Notes under the pieces: model-generated
What the model saw: only the letters and a program-made list of their open reading frames with translations
Database searches by the model: none
Told to the model about the DNA's origin: nothing
Source of the DNA: Rhodobacterales bacterium HKCCE2091
Lineage (GTDB): Bacteria > Pseudomonadota > Alphaproteobacteria > Rhodobacterales > Rhodobacteraceae
Direction of reading: 5' to 3'
Length of the DNA stretch: 64,000 bases
NCBI GenBank assembly: GCA_015689685.1
Contig: WVSL01000014.1
Span: 1-64,000 of the forward strand
Position numbers and translations under genes: made by a program
Shown here: positions 1 through 8,775 of the stretch, piece by piece
Layout: each line of letters starts with the position of its first letter
How positions within the stretch are numbered: the stretch's first letter is position 1

Positions 1-408
1 GCTTCGGCCGAGGCCGGAACCCGGCCTCTCGACCCGGCCGGGCCGATGACCGCGCCGCTCGCCGCGGGGGTCGCCCCGGCGCGGCTGGAATTCGGCGGCG
101 GCCAGCCCGACGTGGCGCTGGCCGAGGGCCGGAACCAGCTCGGCCGTCTCGCGCCGCCGGAGAACACGGTGATGATCCCCGACGGCAACGTCGCACGGAA
201 GCATGTCGAGATCGGCGTGGAGCCCGACGGCAGCGCCTGGATCGAGAACCTGACGGTGCAGGCCAATTCCGACTCGCTCGCCGTCAACCCGGTCTTCGTC
301 AACGACACCGAGATCACCCAGGTCACCCGCCTGGCCTCGGGTGACGAGATCCGGCTCGGAAGCACCGGCGACACGCGGTTCCGCTTCGTGACGGGCGGGA
401 GGTCGTGA
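1..408 (+). CDS. FHA-domain protein, C-terminal part (runs off left edge)
   Basis: The reading frame is already open at base 1 and continues to a stop at 406-408, so this is the 3' part of a longer gene; the ATG at 46 is probably internal. The last ~95 residues look like a forkhead-associated domain: a GRNQLGR-type strand, a core with ARKHVEI (the S/R-K-H signature next to the phosphothreonine pocket), VFVNDTEI, then LASGDEIRLG. FHA domains bind phosphothreonine in Ser/Thr kinase signalling, often beside PP2C or type VI secretion genes, but the partner genes are outside the window. The preceding Ala/Pro-rich stretch looks like a linker. The stop overlaps possible starts of the next gene, suggesting translational coupling. 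Confidence 0.7.
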   Translation, partial: ASAEAGTRPLDPAGPMTAPLAAGVAPARLEFGGGQPDVALAEGRNQLGRLAPPENTVMIPDGNVARKHVEIGVEPDGSAWIENLTVQANSDSLAVNPVFVNDTEITQVTRLASGDEIRLGSTGDTRFRFVTGGRS

Positions 409-464
409 TGGCGCGCGGATACAGGACCCGTTCAGTACCCAATTCAGACCGGAGTGCATCGGAC

Positions 465-1253
465 ATGAAACTTCATTTCGCAACCTGCCTTGTCGCAATC
501 CTGATCGGCGGCGCCGCGGCGGCGCAGACCCCGGCCCCGGGGCCCGCGGACGGAGAGACGCTCGACCTGATGATGAGCAGCGAGTTCGAGCAGATGCTGG
601 CCGAACAGCGCAGCATGATGATGAGCGGCGGCTATACCGAGCAGGCCGGGATGCAGGGGATGATGGTCGCACCGCTGGTGCCAGTGAACCAGGCGCCGGT
701 CGCGAACGCGGTGCCGGACCCGGGTGCGGGACAGGAGGCCGCCGGTGAGGGCGCGCTGCCGATCACGGTGCAGCCGCCCGCGACGGAAGCGACGGGCGGG
801 CAGGGCGCGCCCGTCGCCGATCCGGCCGAGGGGCGCGCCGTCGTGCAGGCCACGCCGGCGCCCGCCGAGCCGGCGGCGGCGGTGCCGAGCACGCGCGGGG
901 TGTTCTTCAACCTCAGCGAGAACATGATCTTCTTCCGGGTGCAGTTCTCGCTCAACTCCGCGGACCTGATGCCCGAGGCGCTGCCGCAGCTCGACCAGCT
1001 CTGCCTCGCGCTCGCGAACAACCCGGAATACGACCTGAACGTGTTCGGCCACACCGACACCAGCGGCCCGGCGGAGTACAACCTCGACCTCAGCGCCCGT
1101 CGCGCGGCGGCGGTGGCGGGCTACATGATCGGGTCCTGCGGGCTGGAGCCCGACCGGCTGCAACCGGTGGGCCTGGGCGAAGAGGCGACGCTGCCCGACA
1201 TCGCGCCGAACGATGCCCTGAACCGGCGGGTGGAATTCCAGGTCATCCTCTAG
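465..1253 (+). CDS. OmpA-family outer-membrane/peptidoglycan-binding protein
   Basis: From the ATG at 465 the protein opens with a standard signal peptide (MKLHFATC, then a hydrophobic run ending AAAAQ). A Met-rich then Ala/Pro-rich low-complexity linker of about 130 residues follows, and the last ~110 residues form an OmpA C-terminal domain. That domain has VFGHTDTSG, the NLDLSARRAAAV helix whose Asp and Arg normally bind diaminopimelate of peptidoglycan, and the closing NRRVEF motif. It probably tethers the outer membrane or an envelope complex to the cell wall. A GTG at 405 or ATG at 408, preceded by a strong GGGAGG, would add 19-20 residues before the signal peptide. 465 is preferred for the clean signal sequence, but the start is uncertain. 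Confidence 0.8.
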   Translation: MKLHFATCLVAILIGGAAAAQTPAPGPADGETLDLMMSSEFEQMLAEQRSMMMSGGYTEQAGMQGMMVAPLVPVNQAPVANAVPDPGAGQEAAGEGALPITVQPPATEATGGQGAPVADPAEGRAVVQATPAPAEPAAAVPSTRGVFFNLSENMIFFRVQFSLNSADLMPEALPQLDQLCLALANNPEYDLNVFGHTDTSGPAEYNLDLSARRAAAVAGYMIGSCGLEPDRLQPVGLGEEATLPDIAPNDALNRRVEFQVIL

Positions 1254-1271
1254 GGCCTGCGCGCGCCCCGT

Positions 1272-1294
1272 GCCCCGGCCGCCGCGGCCGGGGC
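1272..1294. terminator. GC-rich hairpin between convergent genes
   Basis: Perfect 9-bp inverted repeat GCCCCGGCC / GGCCGGGGC with a 5-base loop. It lies between the stop of the OmpA-like gene and the stop of the convergent CoA-transferase gene. There is no T-run, so it is a candidate bidirectional terminator or RNA-stabilising hairpin rather than a textbook intrinsic terminator. Confidence 0.55.
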
Positions 1295-1295
1295 G

Positions 1296-1955
1296 TCAGA
1301 TCGCCATTTCCGGCACGTCGCGCGGGACGATCAGCGCGGCATCGGTCGCGGCGACGATGTCCTCCGCGCCGATGCCGGGGGCGCGTTCCACGAGATGCAG
1401 CCCGTCCGGTTCCGGCCGGATCACCGCAAGCTCCGTCACCACGAGATCGACGCGGCGGAGCGAGGTCAGCGGCAGGGTGCATTCCGGCACGATCTTCGAC
1501 GCGCCGCGCGCGCTGTGCTGCATCGCCACCACGACCCGCCGCGCGCCTGACACGAGATCCATCGCGCCGCCCATGCCCGGCACCATGTGCCCCGGCACCA
1601 TCCAGTTCGCGAGCCGCCCGTGGCCGTCGACCTGCAATCCGCCGAGCACCGTCATGTCGAGATGCCCGCCGCGGATCAGCCCGAAGCTCATCGCGCTGTC
1701 GATCGACGCCGCGCCCGGAACGGCGGTGACGAAGCCGCCGCCGGCATCGGTGAGGTACTCGTCCTCCATCCCCTCTGGCGGGCGGGCGCCGAGGCCGATG
1801 ACCCCGTTCTCCGCCTGGAAGAACACGCCGAGGTCCGGCGCGATGAAGGTCGCCACCATGCTCGGCAGGCCGATGCCGAGGTTCACGAGCGATCCCGGCT
1901 GCACCTCCTGCGCGACGCGGCGGGCGATCAGTTCCTTCGGGTCCATCGCCGCCAT
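1296..1955 (-). CDS. 3-oxoacid/acetate CoA-transferase subunit B (AtoA/ScoB type)
   Basis: 219 residues, the usual size for the beta subunit of a family I CoA-transferase. The motif AENGVIGLG around residues 48-56 holds the catalytic Glu (E49) that forms the glutamyl-CoA thioester, and GIGLP near residue 27 belongs to the CoA-binding fold. It pairs with the subunit A gene just upstream, whose stop shares a base with this start (TGATG). The two subunits swap CoA between an acyl-CoA and a short carboxylate such as acetate or acetoacetate. It is the last gene of the pta-ackA-type operon. The true substrate cannot be read from sequence. Confidence 0.88.
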   Translation of the reverse strand: MAAMDPKELIARRVAQEVQPGSLVNLGIGLPSMVATFIAPDLGVFFQAENGVIGLGARPPEGMEDEYLTDAGGGFVTAVPGAASIDSAMSFGLIRGGHLDMTVLGGLQVDGHGRLANWMVPGHMVPGMGGAMDLVSGARRVVVAMQHSARGASKIVPECTLPLTSLRRVDLVVTELAVIRPEPDGLHLVERAPGIGAEDIVAATDAALIVPRDVPEMAI

Positions 1956-2608
1956 CAGACCGCCCTTTCCAGCAGGTGATCGACCAGCACGCCCGGTGTC
2001 TTGACCGCGTCGGGCGGGATCACGCCCACCGGCATGATGTGTTCGGGTTCGGCCATCACCACGTCGGCGGCCAGCGCCATCACCGGATTGAAGTTGTGCG
2101 CGGTCAGCGTGTATTCGAGGTTGCCCACGTAATCGGCCTGACGCGCGGCGATCAGCGCGAAATCGGCGCGGATCGGGCGTTCCAGCAGGAAGCGGTTGCC
2201 GTCGATCTCGATCACCTCCTTGCCGTTCTCGACCGGCGTGCCGAGCCCGGTCGCGGTCAACACCCCGCCGAGCCCGACGCCGCCCGCGCGGATGCGCTCC
2301 ACCAGCGTGCCCTGAGGCACCAGTTCCACCTCGATCTCGCCCGAGATCATCTTCGCCTGCGTTTCCGGGTTAAGCCCGATATGCGAGGCGATCACGCGTG
2401 CGACGCATCCGGCCGAGATCAGCTTGCCGATGCCCCGGCCCGGCATCGCGGTGTCGTTGGCGATCACCGTCAGTCCCCGGATGGCGCGCGCGACCATCGC
2501 GTCGATCAGCCGGTGGGGCGATCCAACGCCCATGAACCCGCCGATCATCACCGAGGCCCCGTCGGGGATCAGCGCGGCGGCGGCGGCGCACTTGATGGCG
2601 GTCTTCAT
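1955..2608 (-). CDS. 3-oxoacid/acetate CoA-transferase subunit A (AtoD/ScoA type)
   Basis: 217 residues from the ATG at 2608, which overlaps the acetate kinase stop as ATGA. The family hallmark GGFMGVGSPHRLIDA near the N-terminus and the GLGTPVE segment in the second half are typical of AtoD-like alpha subunits that bind CoA. It acts as a heteromer with the next gene. Placement behind Pta and AckA suggests an operon moving short acyl groups among CoA thioester, acyl phosphate and free acid. Likely cytoplasmic. Confidence 0.88.
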   Translation of the reverse strand: MKTAIKCAAAAALIPDGASVMIGGFMGVGSPHRLIDAMVARAIRGLTVIANDTAMPGRGIGKLISAGCVARVIASHIGLNPETQAKMISGEIEVELVPQGTLVERIRAGGVGLGGVLTATGLGTPVENGKEVIEIDGNRFLLERPIRADFALIAARQADYVGNLEYTLTAHNFNPVMALAADVVMAEPEHIMPVGVIPPDAVKTPGVLVDHLLERAV

Positions 2609-3783
2609 GGCGTCCCCTCCGCGTCCAGCAGGGCCTTCGCGGCCCGCGCGATCATCCGTTCCTCGTCCGTCGGCACCACCATCACCCGCGCGCGGCTGAG
2701 GTCGGTCGAGATGACCGTGGCGTTCGCGGCGTTGCGCGCCCGGTCGAGCTCGATGCCGATCCAGTCCATGCCCTCGCAGACCCGTTCGCGGATCAGGCGG
2801 GAGTTCTCGCCGATGCCGCCGGTGAACACGAGCGCGTCGAGCCCGCCGAGCGCGGCGGCGAGCCCGCCGACCTCGCGCCGGATGCGGAACACGAAATAGT
2901 CGATGGCCTCGTTCGCCTCGGGCGTGCCGGAGGCCTCCAGCACGCGCATGTCGTTCGACAGGCCGGAGATGCCGAGAAGGCCGGATCGCGTGTAGAACAG
3001 CTCCCGCACCTCGTCGATCGAAAGGCCTTCCTGCTGCACGAGGTAGAAGGTCACGCCGGGGTCGATCTGGCCCGTCCGCGTGCCCATCGGCAGCCCGTCG
3101 AGCGCGGTGAACCCCATCGTCGAGGCGATCGAGCGCCCGCCGATCATGCCGCACATCGACGCCCCGCTGCCCAGGTGCGCGACGATCACCCGGCCCGCGT
3201 GCAGGAGCGGCGCGATGCGGGCCAGTTCGCCCGAGATGTAGTCGTAGCTCAGCCCGTGGAAGCCGTAGCGGCGCACGCCCTTGTCGTAATACTCGCGGGG
3301 CAGGGCGAACATGTCGTTCACCTTCGGATGCGTGCGGTGGAACGCGGTGTCGAAACACGCGACCTGGAGCGCGTCGGGGAAGGCCGCCGTCGCGGCCTCG
3401 ATCCCCTTGATGTTGTGCGGCTGGTGGATCGGCGCGAAGGGCGACAGGCGGCGCAGTTCCTCCATCACCTCAGGTGTGATCCGGGCGGGGCCGGTGAAAC
3501 CCGGGCCACCGTGAACGACGCGGTGGCCGACCGCGGCGGCCTTCGCCCGCGGGAACCGGGCGCGCAGCAGGTCGAGCGCGGTGTCGAGAGCGCCGGCATG
3601 GTCCGGGGCCGTCACGTCGCGCGCGATCTCCTCCGCCCCGATCTCCGCTCTCAGCCGCGCGGCACCGCCGATCCGCTCCACCTGTCCGACGGCGATCTCC
3701 TCCGGCTCGTCGGTCATCGCGTAGAGCCCGAACTTGAGCGAGGACGACCCGGCGTTCAGCGTCAGCGCGACGGGATCGGTCAT
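2605..3783 (-). CDS. ackA: Acetate kinase (or related short-chain acid kinase)
   Basis: 392 residues, normal for AckA. The first signature LNAGSSSLKF lies at residues 9-18, the second (GHRVVHGG) around residue 90, and FTGGIGENS near residue 320. It interconverts acetyl phosphate plus ADP with acetate plus ATP, completing the Pta-AckA pathway with the fused Pta encoded just upstream (ATGA overlap at 3780-3783). Butyrate or propionate kinase activity cannot be excluded, but the length and first signature fit AckA. Confidence 0.9.
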   Translation of the reverse strand: MTDPVALTLNAGSSSLKFGLYAMTDEPEEIAVGQVERIGGAARLRAEIGAEEIARDVTAPDHAGALDTALDLLRARFPRAKAAAVGHRVVHGGPGFTGPARITPEVMEELRRLSPFAPIHQPHNIKGIEAATAAFPDALQVACFDTAFHRTHPKVNDMFALPREYYDKGVRRYGFHGLSYDYISGELARIAPLLHAGRVIVAHLGSGASMCGMIGGRSIASTMGFTALDGLPMGTRTGQIDPGVTFYLVQQEGLSIDEVRELFYTRSGLLGISGLSNDMRVLEASGTPEANEAIDYFVFRIRREVGGLAAALGGLDALVFTGGIGENSRLIRERVCEGMDWIGIELDRARNAANATVISTDLSRARVMVVPTDEERMIARAAKALLDAEGTP

Positions 3784-5186
3784 GCCGCGCCGAGCCCCGC
3801 GACGCGGGCCTGGTGAAGCGCGGCGACGGCGCAGGACGCGAGCCGCGACATCCGCCCGTCGGCGCGGGAATTGAGGATCACCGGAACCTTCGCGCCGAGA
3901 ACCAGACCGGCGCTTTCGGCATGGCTGATGAAGGTGAGCTGCTTGGCCAGCATGTTGCCCGCGTCGATTCCCGGCACGACGAGGATCTCGGCCTGCCCCG
4001 CGACGGCGGACTTGATGCCCTTGGTGCGCGCGGCGGCGAGGTTGATGGCGTTGTCCATCGCCAGCGGCCCGTCCACGAGCCCGCCGGTGATCTGGCCGCG
4101 CTCGGCCATCTTCGACAGGAGCGCGGCGTCGATGGAGCTCTGGATCGCGGGGTTCACCGTCTCCACCGCCGACAGGACGCCGACGCGCGGCGTGTCCATC
4201 CCGAGCGAGATCGCGAGGTCGATGGCGTTCTGGCAGATGTCGACCTTGGCGACGAGGTCGGGGGCGATGTTGATCGCGGCGTCGGTGACCATGATCGGCT
4301 CGGGCATCCCTGGCACGTCCATCACGAAGACATGGGTAAAGCGCCGTCCGATCCTGAGGCCGGTGACCTTGTCGAGCATCGGCTTCAGCAGGTCCTCGGT
4401 ATGCAGGTGGCCCTTCATCACAGCCCCGGCGCGGCCCTCGTTCACGAGGTCGCAGGCGATGCGCGGAGCGTCGTGGTGGTTCGCCGCGATGATCTCGAAT
4501 CCCGACACGTCGACCCCCGCCGCCCCGGCCGCGGCCACGATCTTCGCCGGGTCGCCGACGAGGATCGGGGTGATGATGCTTTCCTGCGCCGCCAGCACCG
4601 CGCCGCCGAGCGAGTTCGGCTCCTCGGGGCAGACGACGGCGGTGGCGATGGGCGGCAGCGGCTTCGCGCGTTCGAGGATCGCCTCGAAATGGCGGTGGCG
4701 TTCGACCACGAGGCCGGGCACGTCCATGTCCTCGAACACGAGCTTGCGCACGGGCGCCTGCACCAGCGCCTCGCCCGACAGGATCAGCGCGTCGTCGGAC
4801 ACGCGCCGGATCTCCGTCGACAGGGTCACGGTGCCGTCGTCGTGCTTGGCGGTGACCTCGGCCCGGGCGACGAGTTCCTCGCCCTCGTGCGCGCGGTCCC
4901 CGAACCGGAGGTTCTGGCTGCGGTAGAGCGTGCCGGGGCCGGGCAGGTGCATCCCGAGCACCGCCGAGATCATCGAGGCGATGAACATGCCGGGCGCGAT
5001 GGCCTCGGCCTTGCCGTCGCCGTCCCCGTCCTCTTTCGGCAGGTGCATCGGGTTGTGGTTCCCCGAGGCCGCGGCGAACACGTAGAGATCGTCGGCGGTC
5101 AGGAGCCGCCGCATCTCGGCCGAGGCGCCGACCTCCAGTTCGTCGAACGGGTGGTTCTCGATCTTCACGTCTGTCTCCGTCTGCAT
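3780..5186 (-). CDS. MaoC hot-dog domain fused to phosphate acetyl/butyryltransferase
   Basis: 468 residues in two parts. Residues ~10-140 form a MaoC-like hot-dog domain with FAAASGNHNPMHL, the D/N-x-N-P-x-H signature of (R)-specific enoyl-CoA hydratases; here Asn replaces the usual Asp, as in several members. Residues ~160-465 form a Pta/Ptb domain with TDAAINIAPD and ESAGLVLGAKVPVILNSRAD near the end. The second half moves the acyl group from CoA to phosphate for AckA. The MaoC half may hydrate a crotonyl-type enoyl-CoA or serve a structural role. It is the first gene of the operon. The fusion is well known in alphaproteobacteria, but the role of its MaoC half is unsettled. Confidence 0.85.
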   Translation of the reverse strand: MQTETDVKIENHPFDELEVGASAEMRRLLTADDLYVFAAASGNHNPMHLPKEDGDGDGKAEAIAPGMFIASMISAVLGMHLPGPGTLYRSQNLRFGDRAHEGEELVARAEVTAKHDDGTVTLSTEIRRVSDDALILSGEALVQAPVRKLVFEDMDVPGLVVERHRHFEAILERAKPLPPIATAVVCPEEPNSLGGAVLAAQESIITPILVGDPAKIVAAAGAAGVDVSGFEIIAANHHDAPRIACDLVNEGRAGAVMKGHLHTEDLLKPMLDKVTGLRIGRRFTHVFVMDVPGMPEPIMVTDAAINIAPDLVAKVDICQNAIDLAISLGMDTPRVGVLSAVETVNPAIQSSIDAALLSKMAERGQITGGLVDGPLAMDNAINLAAARTKGIKSAVAGQAEILVVPGIDAGNMLAKQLTFISHAESAGLVLGAKVPVILNSRADGRMSRLASCAVAALHQARVAGLGAA

Positions 5187-5440
5187 CCCGGCGGGTCCAG
5201 AATGCGCGGCCCCGGCGACAGATCAAGTGCGCCGGTCCGCGGGGCCGCCCCGCCGCGCGCCGATGACGCGGGCGCGGGGCCGTGCCGGGGGCGGTTGCGG
5301 AATTTCCGGGCAGCGCGCGTCGCTGCGCCTGCACATCGCGTCGCTTCGATCTGGAATCCTGCCGCGGCGCAGCGTTATACCTCTGCGCAATGCCTGCGCC
5401 GCAGGCCCCGATCCACAAGCCGAACGGAAAGCGGAACACC

Positions 5441-6325
5441 ATGAACAGCTACGCGCTTCGCGTGAAATGCGCCTCGACCCGCGGGATCGTGGCGGCGGTC
5501 TCGACCTTCCTGGCCGAGAACGGCTGCAACATCACCGACAGCGCCCAGTTCGACGACCAGGACACCGGCAACTTCTTCGCGCGCACCAGTTTCGCGTCGG
5601 AGGAAGGGCGCGGGATCGACGACCTGAAGGCCGCGTTCGAGCCGATCGGCAAGAAGTTCGGGATGGAGTGGGAGTTCTTCGATGAGGCCGCGAAGCGCAA
5701 GGTCGTGGTCATGGTCAGCCGTTTTGGCCACTGCATGAACGACCTTCTCTACCGCGCCCGCATCGGCGCGCTGCCGATCGAGATCGTGGCGGTGATCTCG
5801 AACCACATGGATTACCAGAAGGTCGTGGTGAACCAGGACATTCCCTTCCACCGGATCCGGGTGACGAAGGAGAACAAGCCCGAGGCCGAGGCTCAGATCA
5901 TGTCGGTGGTCGAGGAATCGGGCGCGGAACTGGTGGTGCTGGCGCGTTACATGCAGATCCTGTCGGACCGGATGTGCCAGACCATGTCGGGCCGGATCAT
6001 CAACATCCACCATTCCTTCCTGCCGTCCTTCAAGGGCGCGAACCCCTACAAGCAGGCGTTCGAGAAGGGCGTGAAGTTGATCGGTGCGACCTCTCACTAC
6101 GTCACCGCCGATCTCGACGAGGGGCCGATCATCGAGCAGGACACGATCCGCGTGACCCACGCGCAATCTGCCGAGGATTACGTCGCGCTCGGCCGGGACG
6201 TGGAATCGCAGGTGCTGGCGCGGGCGATCCATGCCCATGTCCACGGGCGCGTGTTCCTGAACGGGAACAAGACCGTGGTGTTCCCGGCCTCGCCCGGGTC
6301 CTACGCCTCGGAGCGGATGGGCTGA
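5441..6325 (+). CDS. purU: Formyltetrahydrofolate deformylase
   Basis: 294 residues from the ATG at 5441. Residues ~1-85 are an ACT regulatory domain (RVKCASTRGIVAAVSTFL). Residues ~90-290 are a formyltransferase-fold hydrolase with INIHHSFLPSFKG, where N188 and H190 are the catalytic Asn and His, and LDEGPII, where D226 is the catalytic Asp. It hydrolyses 10-formyl-THF to formate and THF, balancing one-carbon pools. An in-frame upstream extension exists but lacks domain content, and the chosen start matches the family N-terminus. The stop overlaps the next gene. Confidence 0.93.
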   Translation: MNSYALRVKCASTRGIVAAVSTFLAENGCNITDSAQFDDQDTGNFFARTSFASEEGRGIDDLKAAFEPIGKKFGMEWEFFDEAAKRKVVVMVSRFGHCMNDLLYRARIGALPIEIVAVISNHMDYQKVVVNQDIPFHRIRVTKENKPEAEAQIMSVVEESGAELVVLARYMQILSDRMCQTMSGRIINIHHSFLPSFKGANPYKQAFEKGVKLIGATSHYVTADLDEGPIIEQDTIRVTHAQSAEDYVALGRDVESQVLARAIHAHVHGRVFLNGNKTVVFPASPGSYASERMG

Positions 6326-6906
6326 GCGGCGAGAGAGACGGCGGGGACGACCGGCCCCGGCTGCCGCCGGGGCAGAAGGTCACCGCGAAATTCCCGGTGA
6401 TGACGATGGGCACGCCCGCCACGGCGGGTGTCGCCGACTGGTCGCTGACGCTCGACGGCGAGGTGGAGCGTCCGGTGGTGCTGGACTGGGCGGCGTTCAA
6501 CGCTTTGCCGATGCGGGACTTCGAGACCGACATCCACTGCGTGACGAAGTGGTCGAAGCTCGGGACCCGCTGGCGCGGCGTCGACATCGACGTGCTGGTG
6601 GAGCTTGTCCGCCCCGCGCCGGAGGCCCGGTTCGTTCTGGCGAAGGCCGATGGCGACTACACCGCGAACCTGCGGCTGGCGGACCTGACTGCCGGGCAGG
6701 CGATCGTGGCGGTGGGCTACGAGGGGGCGCCGCTGAGCGCCGAGCACGGCGGCCCCGCCCGGCTGGTCGCGCCCCGGCTCTACTTCTGGAAGAGCGCGAA
6801 GTGGCTGCGGGGGCTGCATTTCTCGCAGTTCGACTACAAGGGGACGTGGGAGAAGCTCGGGTATCACAACTACGGCGATCCGTGGAAGGAACAGCGGTAT
6901 CGGTGA
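6322..6906 (+). CDS. Sulfite-oxidase-like molybdopterin oxidoreductase
   Basis: About 194 residues of the sulfite oxidase/YedY-type Mo-cofactor fold. DIHCVTKWSKLGTRWRGV contains the Cys that ligands molybdenum (C73 with this start), followed by GGPARLVAPRLYFWKSAKW, the conserved cofactor-contact region. There is no signal peptide or Tat motif, so this small form is probably cytoplasmic; its substrate is unknown. The start is a problem. The family normally begins M..RLPPGQ, and no ATG, GTG or TTG lies before that block. Only CTG at 6322 fits, overlapping the purU stop as CTGA with GGAG upstream. The first ATG in frame (6400) would cut off the RLPPGQ block. Confidence 0.72.
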   Translation: MSGERDGGDDRPRLPPGQKVTAKFPVMTMGTPATAGVADWSLTLDGEVERPVVLDWAAFNALPMRDFETDIHCVTKWSKLGTRWRGVDIDVLVELVRPAPEARFVLAKADGDYTANLRLADLTAGQAIVAVGYEGAPLSAEHGGPARLVAPRLYFWKSAKWLRGLHFSQFDYKGTWEKLGYHNYGDPWKEQRYR

Positions 6907-7052
6907 GGGGACTTGTCCCGACCGGGTGCTGAGCCGGGCGTCGGCGGGCCGCGGGGCGGCGATCCGACGGTCGGACTGCGGCAGTTTATCCCGTGAGGTC
7001 AGGAGGTGCCCGAAGCTACATTCTGGCGTCACCAGATCGCAGGACCGGCGGG

Positions 7053-7090
7053 GCGGCCCGGCGCTGCTCGGCGGCCTTCGGCCTTGTTCC
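7053..7090 (-). repeat. Dispersed intergenic repeat type 2, copy 1
   Basis: Read on the minus strand, this 38-base stretch starts GGAACAAGGCCGAAGGC and ends CGGGCCGC. It matches the segment at 47592-47629 at 34 of 38 positions. Both copies sit in non-coding gaps downstream of genes, so they form a dispersed repeat family rather than coding similarity. The rest of the 6907-7147 gap holds nothing recognisable. Confidence 0.6.
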
Positions 7091-7147
7091 TCGCCGTCGC
7101 CGGGCAGTTGGATCGCTCCATCTGGGAAGCTCGCGCTCGGCCTCTCC

Positions 7148-8626
7148 TCACGTCCCGCAATAGGTCGTGTAGGGCCCGAAATCGGTGGGGGCGGGCAGGG
7201 CGTAGGCGTCCTGCCCCGGCCGGGTCTCGAACGGCGCGGTGACCGCCGCGAGCAGGCGGTCGAACGGCTCCATGTCGCCCGCGTTCGCCGCCGCCAGGGC
7301 CTCTTCGACCTTGTGGTTGCGCGGGATGTAGACCGGGTTGGCGCGGTCCATTGCCTCGGCGCGGACCTCGGGCGTCTCAGCCTCCTCCGCCCCGCGAGCG
7401 GCGTAGCGCGCGAGCCAGTCGTCGAGCGGCGCGGCATCGCGGAACAGGGCGCGCAGGTGTCCGTCATCGCCCCGCACCGCGCCCGACAGCGCCCGGAAGG
7501 CGCGGGTGAAATCGACCTCCTGCGCGGCCATGATCTCCAGCAGCGCCTCGGCCAGCGCTTCGTCGCCGTCCCGCTCCGACGACAGGCCGAGCTTGGCGCG
7601 GAACACCCGGGTCCATTCCGCCCGGTGAATCGCGGGGAAGGCATCTAGCGCCTCGGTCAGGGTCGCGATCGCCGCGTCCCCGTCATCGGGATTCACGAGT
7701 TCGATCAGGCATTCCGCGAGACGCGCGAGGTTCCATTGGGCGATGGCGGGCTGGTTGGCGTAGGCGTAGCGGCCGAACTGGTCGATGGAACTGAACACGG
7801 CCTTCGGATCGTAGGCGTCGATGAAGGCGCAGGGGCCGTAGTCGATGGTCTCGCCCGAGATCGCCATGTTGTCGGTGTTCATCACGCCGTGGACGAAGCC
7901 GACGCCCATCCACTGCGCCACGAGGCGCGCCTGCCGGTCGCGGACGCGGGCGAAGAAGGCGATGTAGCGGTCGTCGCGTCCCGACAGGTCAGGGTCGTGG
8001 CGCGCGATGGCGTAGTCCGCGAGCTGTTCGAGCCGGTCGGTCTCGCCCCGCGCGGCGAAGAACTGGAACGTCCCGACCCGCAGGTGGGACGACGCGACGC
8101 GGGCCAGGACTGCGCCGGGTTCGAGCCCGTTGCGCATCACCTGTTCGCCGGTGACGGAGGCGGCGAGGGCGCGGGTGGTCGGGATGCCGAGCGCGTGCAT
8201 CGCCTCGCCCACGATGTATTCCCGCAGCACGGGGCCGAGCACCGCCTTGCCGTCGCCCCGGCGCGAGAACGGGGTCGGGCCGGAGCCCTTCAGGTGGATG
8301 TCGCGGCGGTGGCCGTCGCGGTCGATCACCTCTCCCAGGAGCAGCGCCCGCCCGTCGCCGAGTTGCGGGGAGAAACCGCCGAACTGGTGGCCGGCATAGG
8401 CCATCGCCAGCGGCTCCGCGCCCTCGGGGGCCGTGCCGCCCGTCAGCCATGACGCGCCCTCGGGCGCTTCCAGCGCCTCGGTGTCGAGACCGAGATCCTC
8501 CGCCAGCCGCCGGTTCAGCCGAAGCACCCGGGGCGCGGGCGCGGTGTCGCCGGTGACGGGCACGTAGAACCCGGCGAGGTCCCGGGCATAGCTGTTGTCG
8601 AATGCGATCCTGGTCCGGACTGTCAC
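7148..8626 (-). CDS. selO: SelO/YdiU family protein AMPylase (pseudokinase)
   Basis: 492 residues with a GTG start at 8626, typical SelO length. Hallmarks are YAGHQFGGFSPQLGDGRA near residue 95, HLKGSGPTPFSRRGDGKAVL with the nucleotide-binding Lys, REYIVGEAMHALGIPTTRAL, and HGVMNTDNMAISG carrying the metal-binding Asp/Asn. The protein ends TYCGT, with Cys near the C-terminus where the eukaryotic homologue has selenocysteine. SelO transfers AMP to Ser/Thr/Tyr of partner proteins and is linked to redox stress. It is divergent from the binding-protein gene at 8776 and probably monocistronic. Confidence 0.92.
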   Translation of the reverse strand: MTVRTRIAFDNSYARDLAGFYVPVTGDTAPAPRVLRLNRRLAEDLGLDTEALEAPEGASWLTGGTAPEGAEPLAMAYAGHQFGGFSPQLGDGRALLLGEVIDRDGHRRDIHLKGSGPTPFSRRGDGKAVLGPVLREYIVGEAMHALGIPTTRALAASVTGEQVMRNGLEPGAVLARVASSHLRVGTFQFFAARGETDRLEQLADYAIARHDPDLSGRDDRYIAFFARVRDRQARLVAQWMGVGFVHGVMNTDNMAISGETIDYGPCAFIDAYDPKAVFSSIDQFGRYAYANQPAIAQWNLARLAECLIELVNPDDGDAAIATLTEALDAFPAIHRAEWTRVFRAKLGLSSERDGDEALAEALLEIMAAQEVDFTRAFRALSGAVRGDDGHLRALFRDAAPLDDWLARYAARGAEEAETPEVRAEAMDRANPVYIPRNHKVEEALAAANAGDMEPFDRLLAAVTAPFETRPGQDAYALPAPTDFGPYTTYCGT

Positions 8627-8775
8627 GGGGGCCCCGTTCGGTTGCGCGTAGACTTCTCATGATGTGGGACAAGAGCGGGGAAAGAAAACCCGTCTTGCGC
8701 GATCCGGGGCACCGGAGGGTTGCCAGACGGCCCGGGGTGGTCTTTCATTGTGTAAACGATAACAGGGAGAGAGAT

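Noticed and set aside
3813-5444. Long plus-strand open frame opposite the MaoC-Pta gene
   Set aside because: Composition is a His/Arg/Asp-rich antisense shadow typical of high-GC DNA; the minus-strand gene has clear domains.
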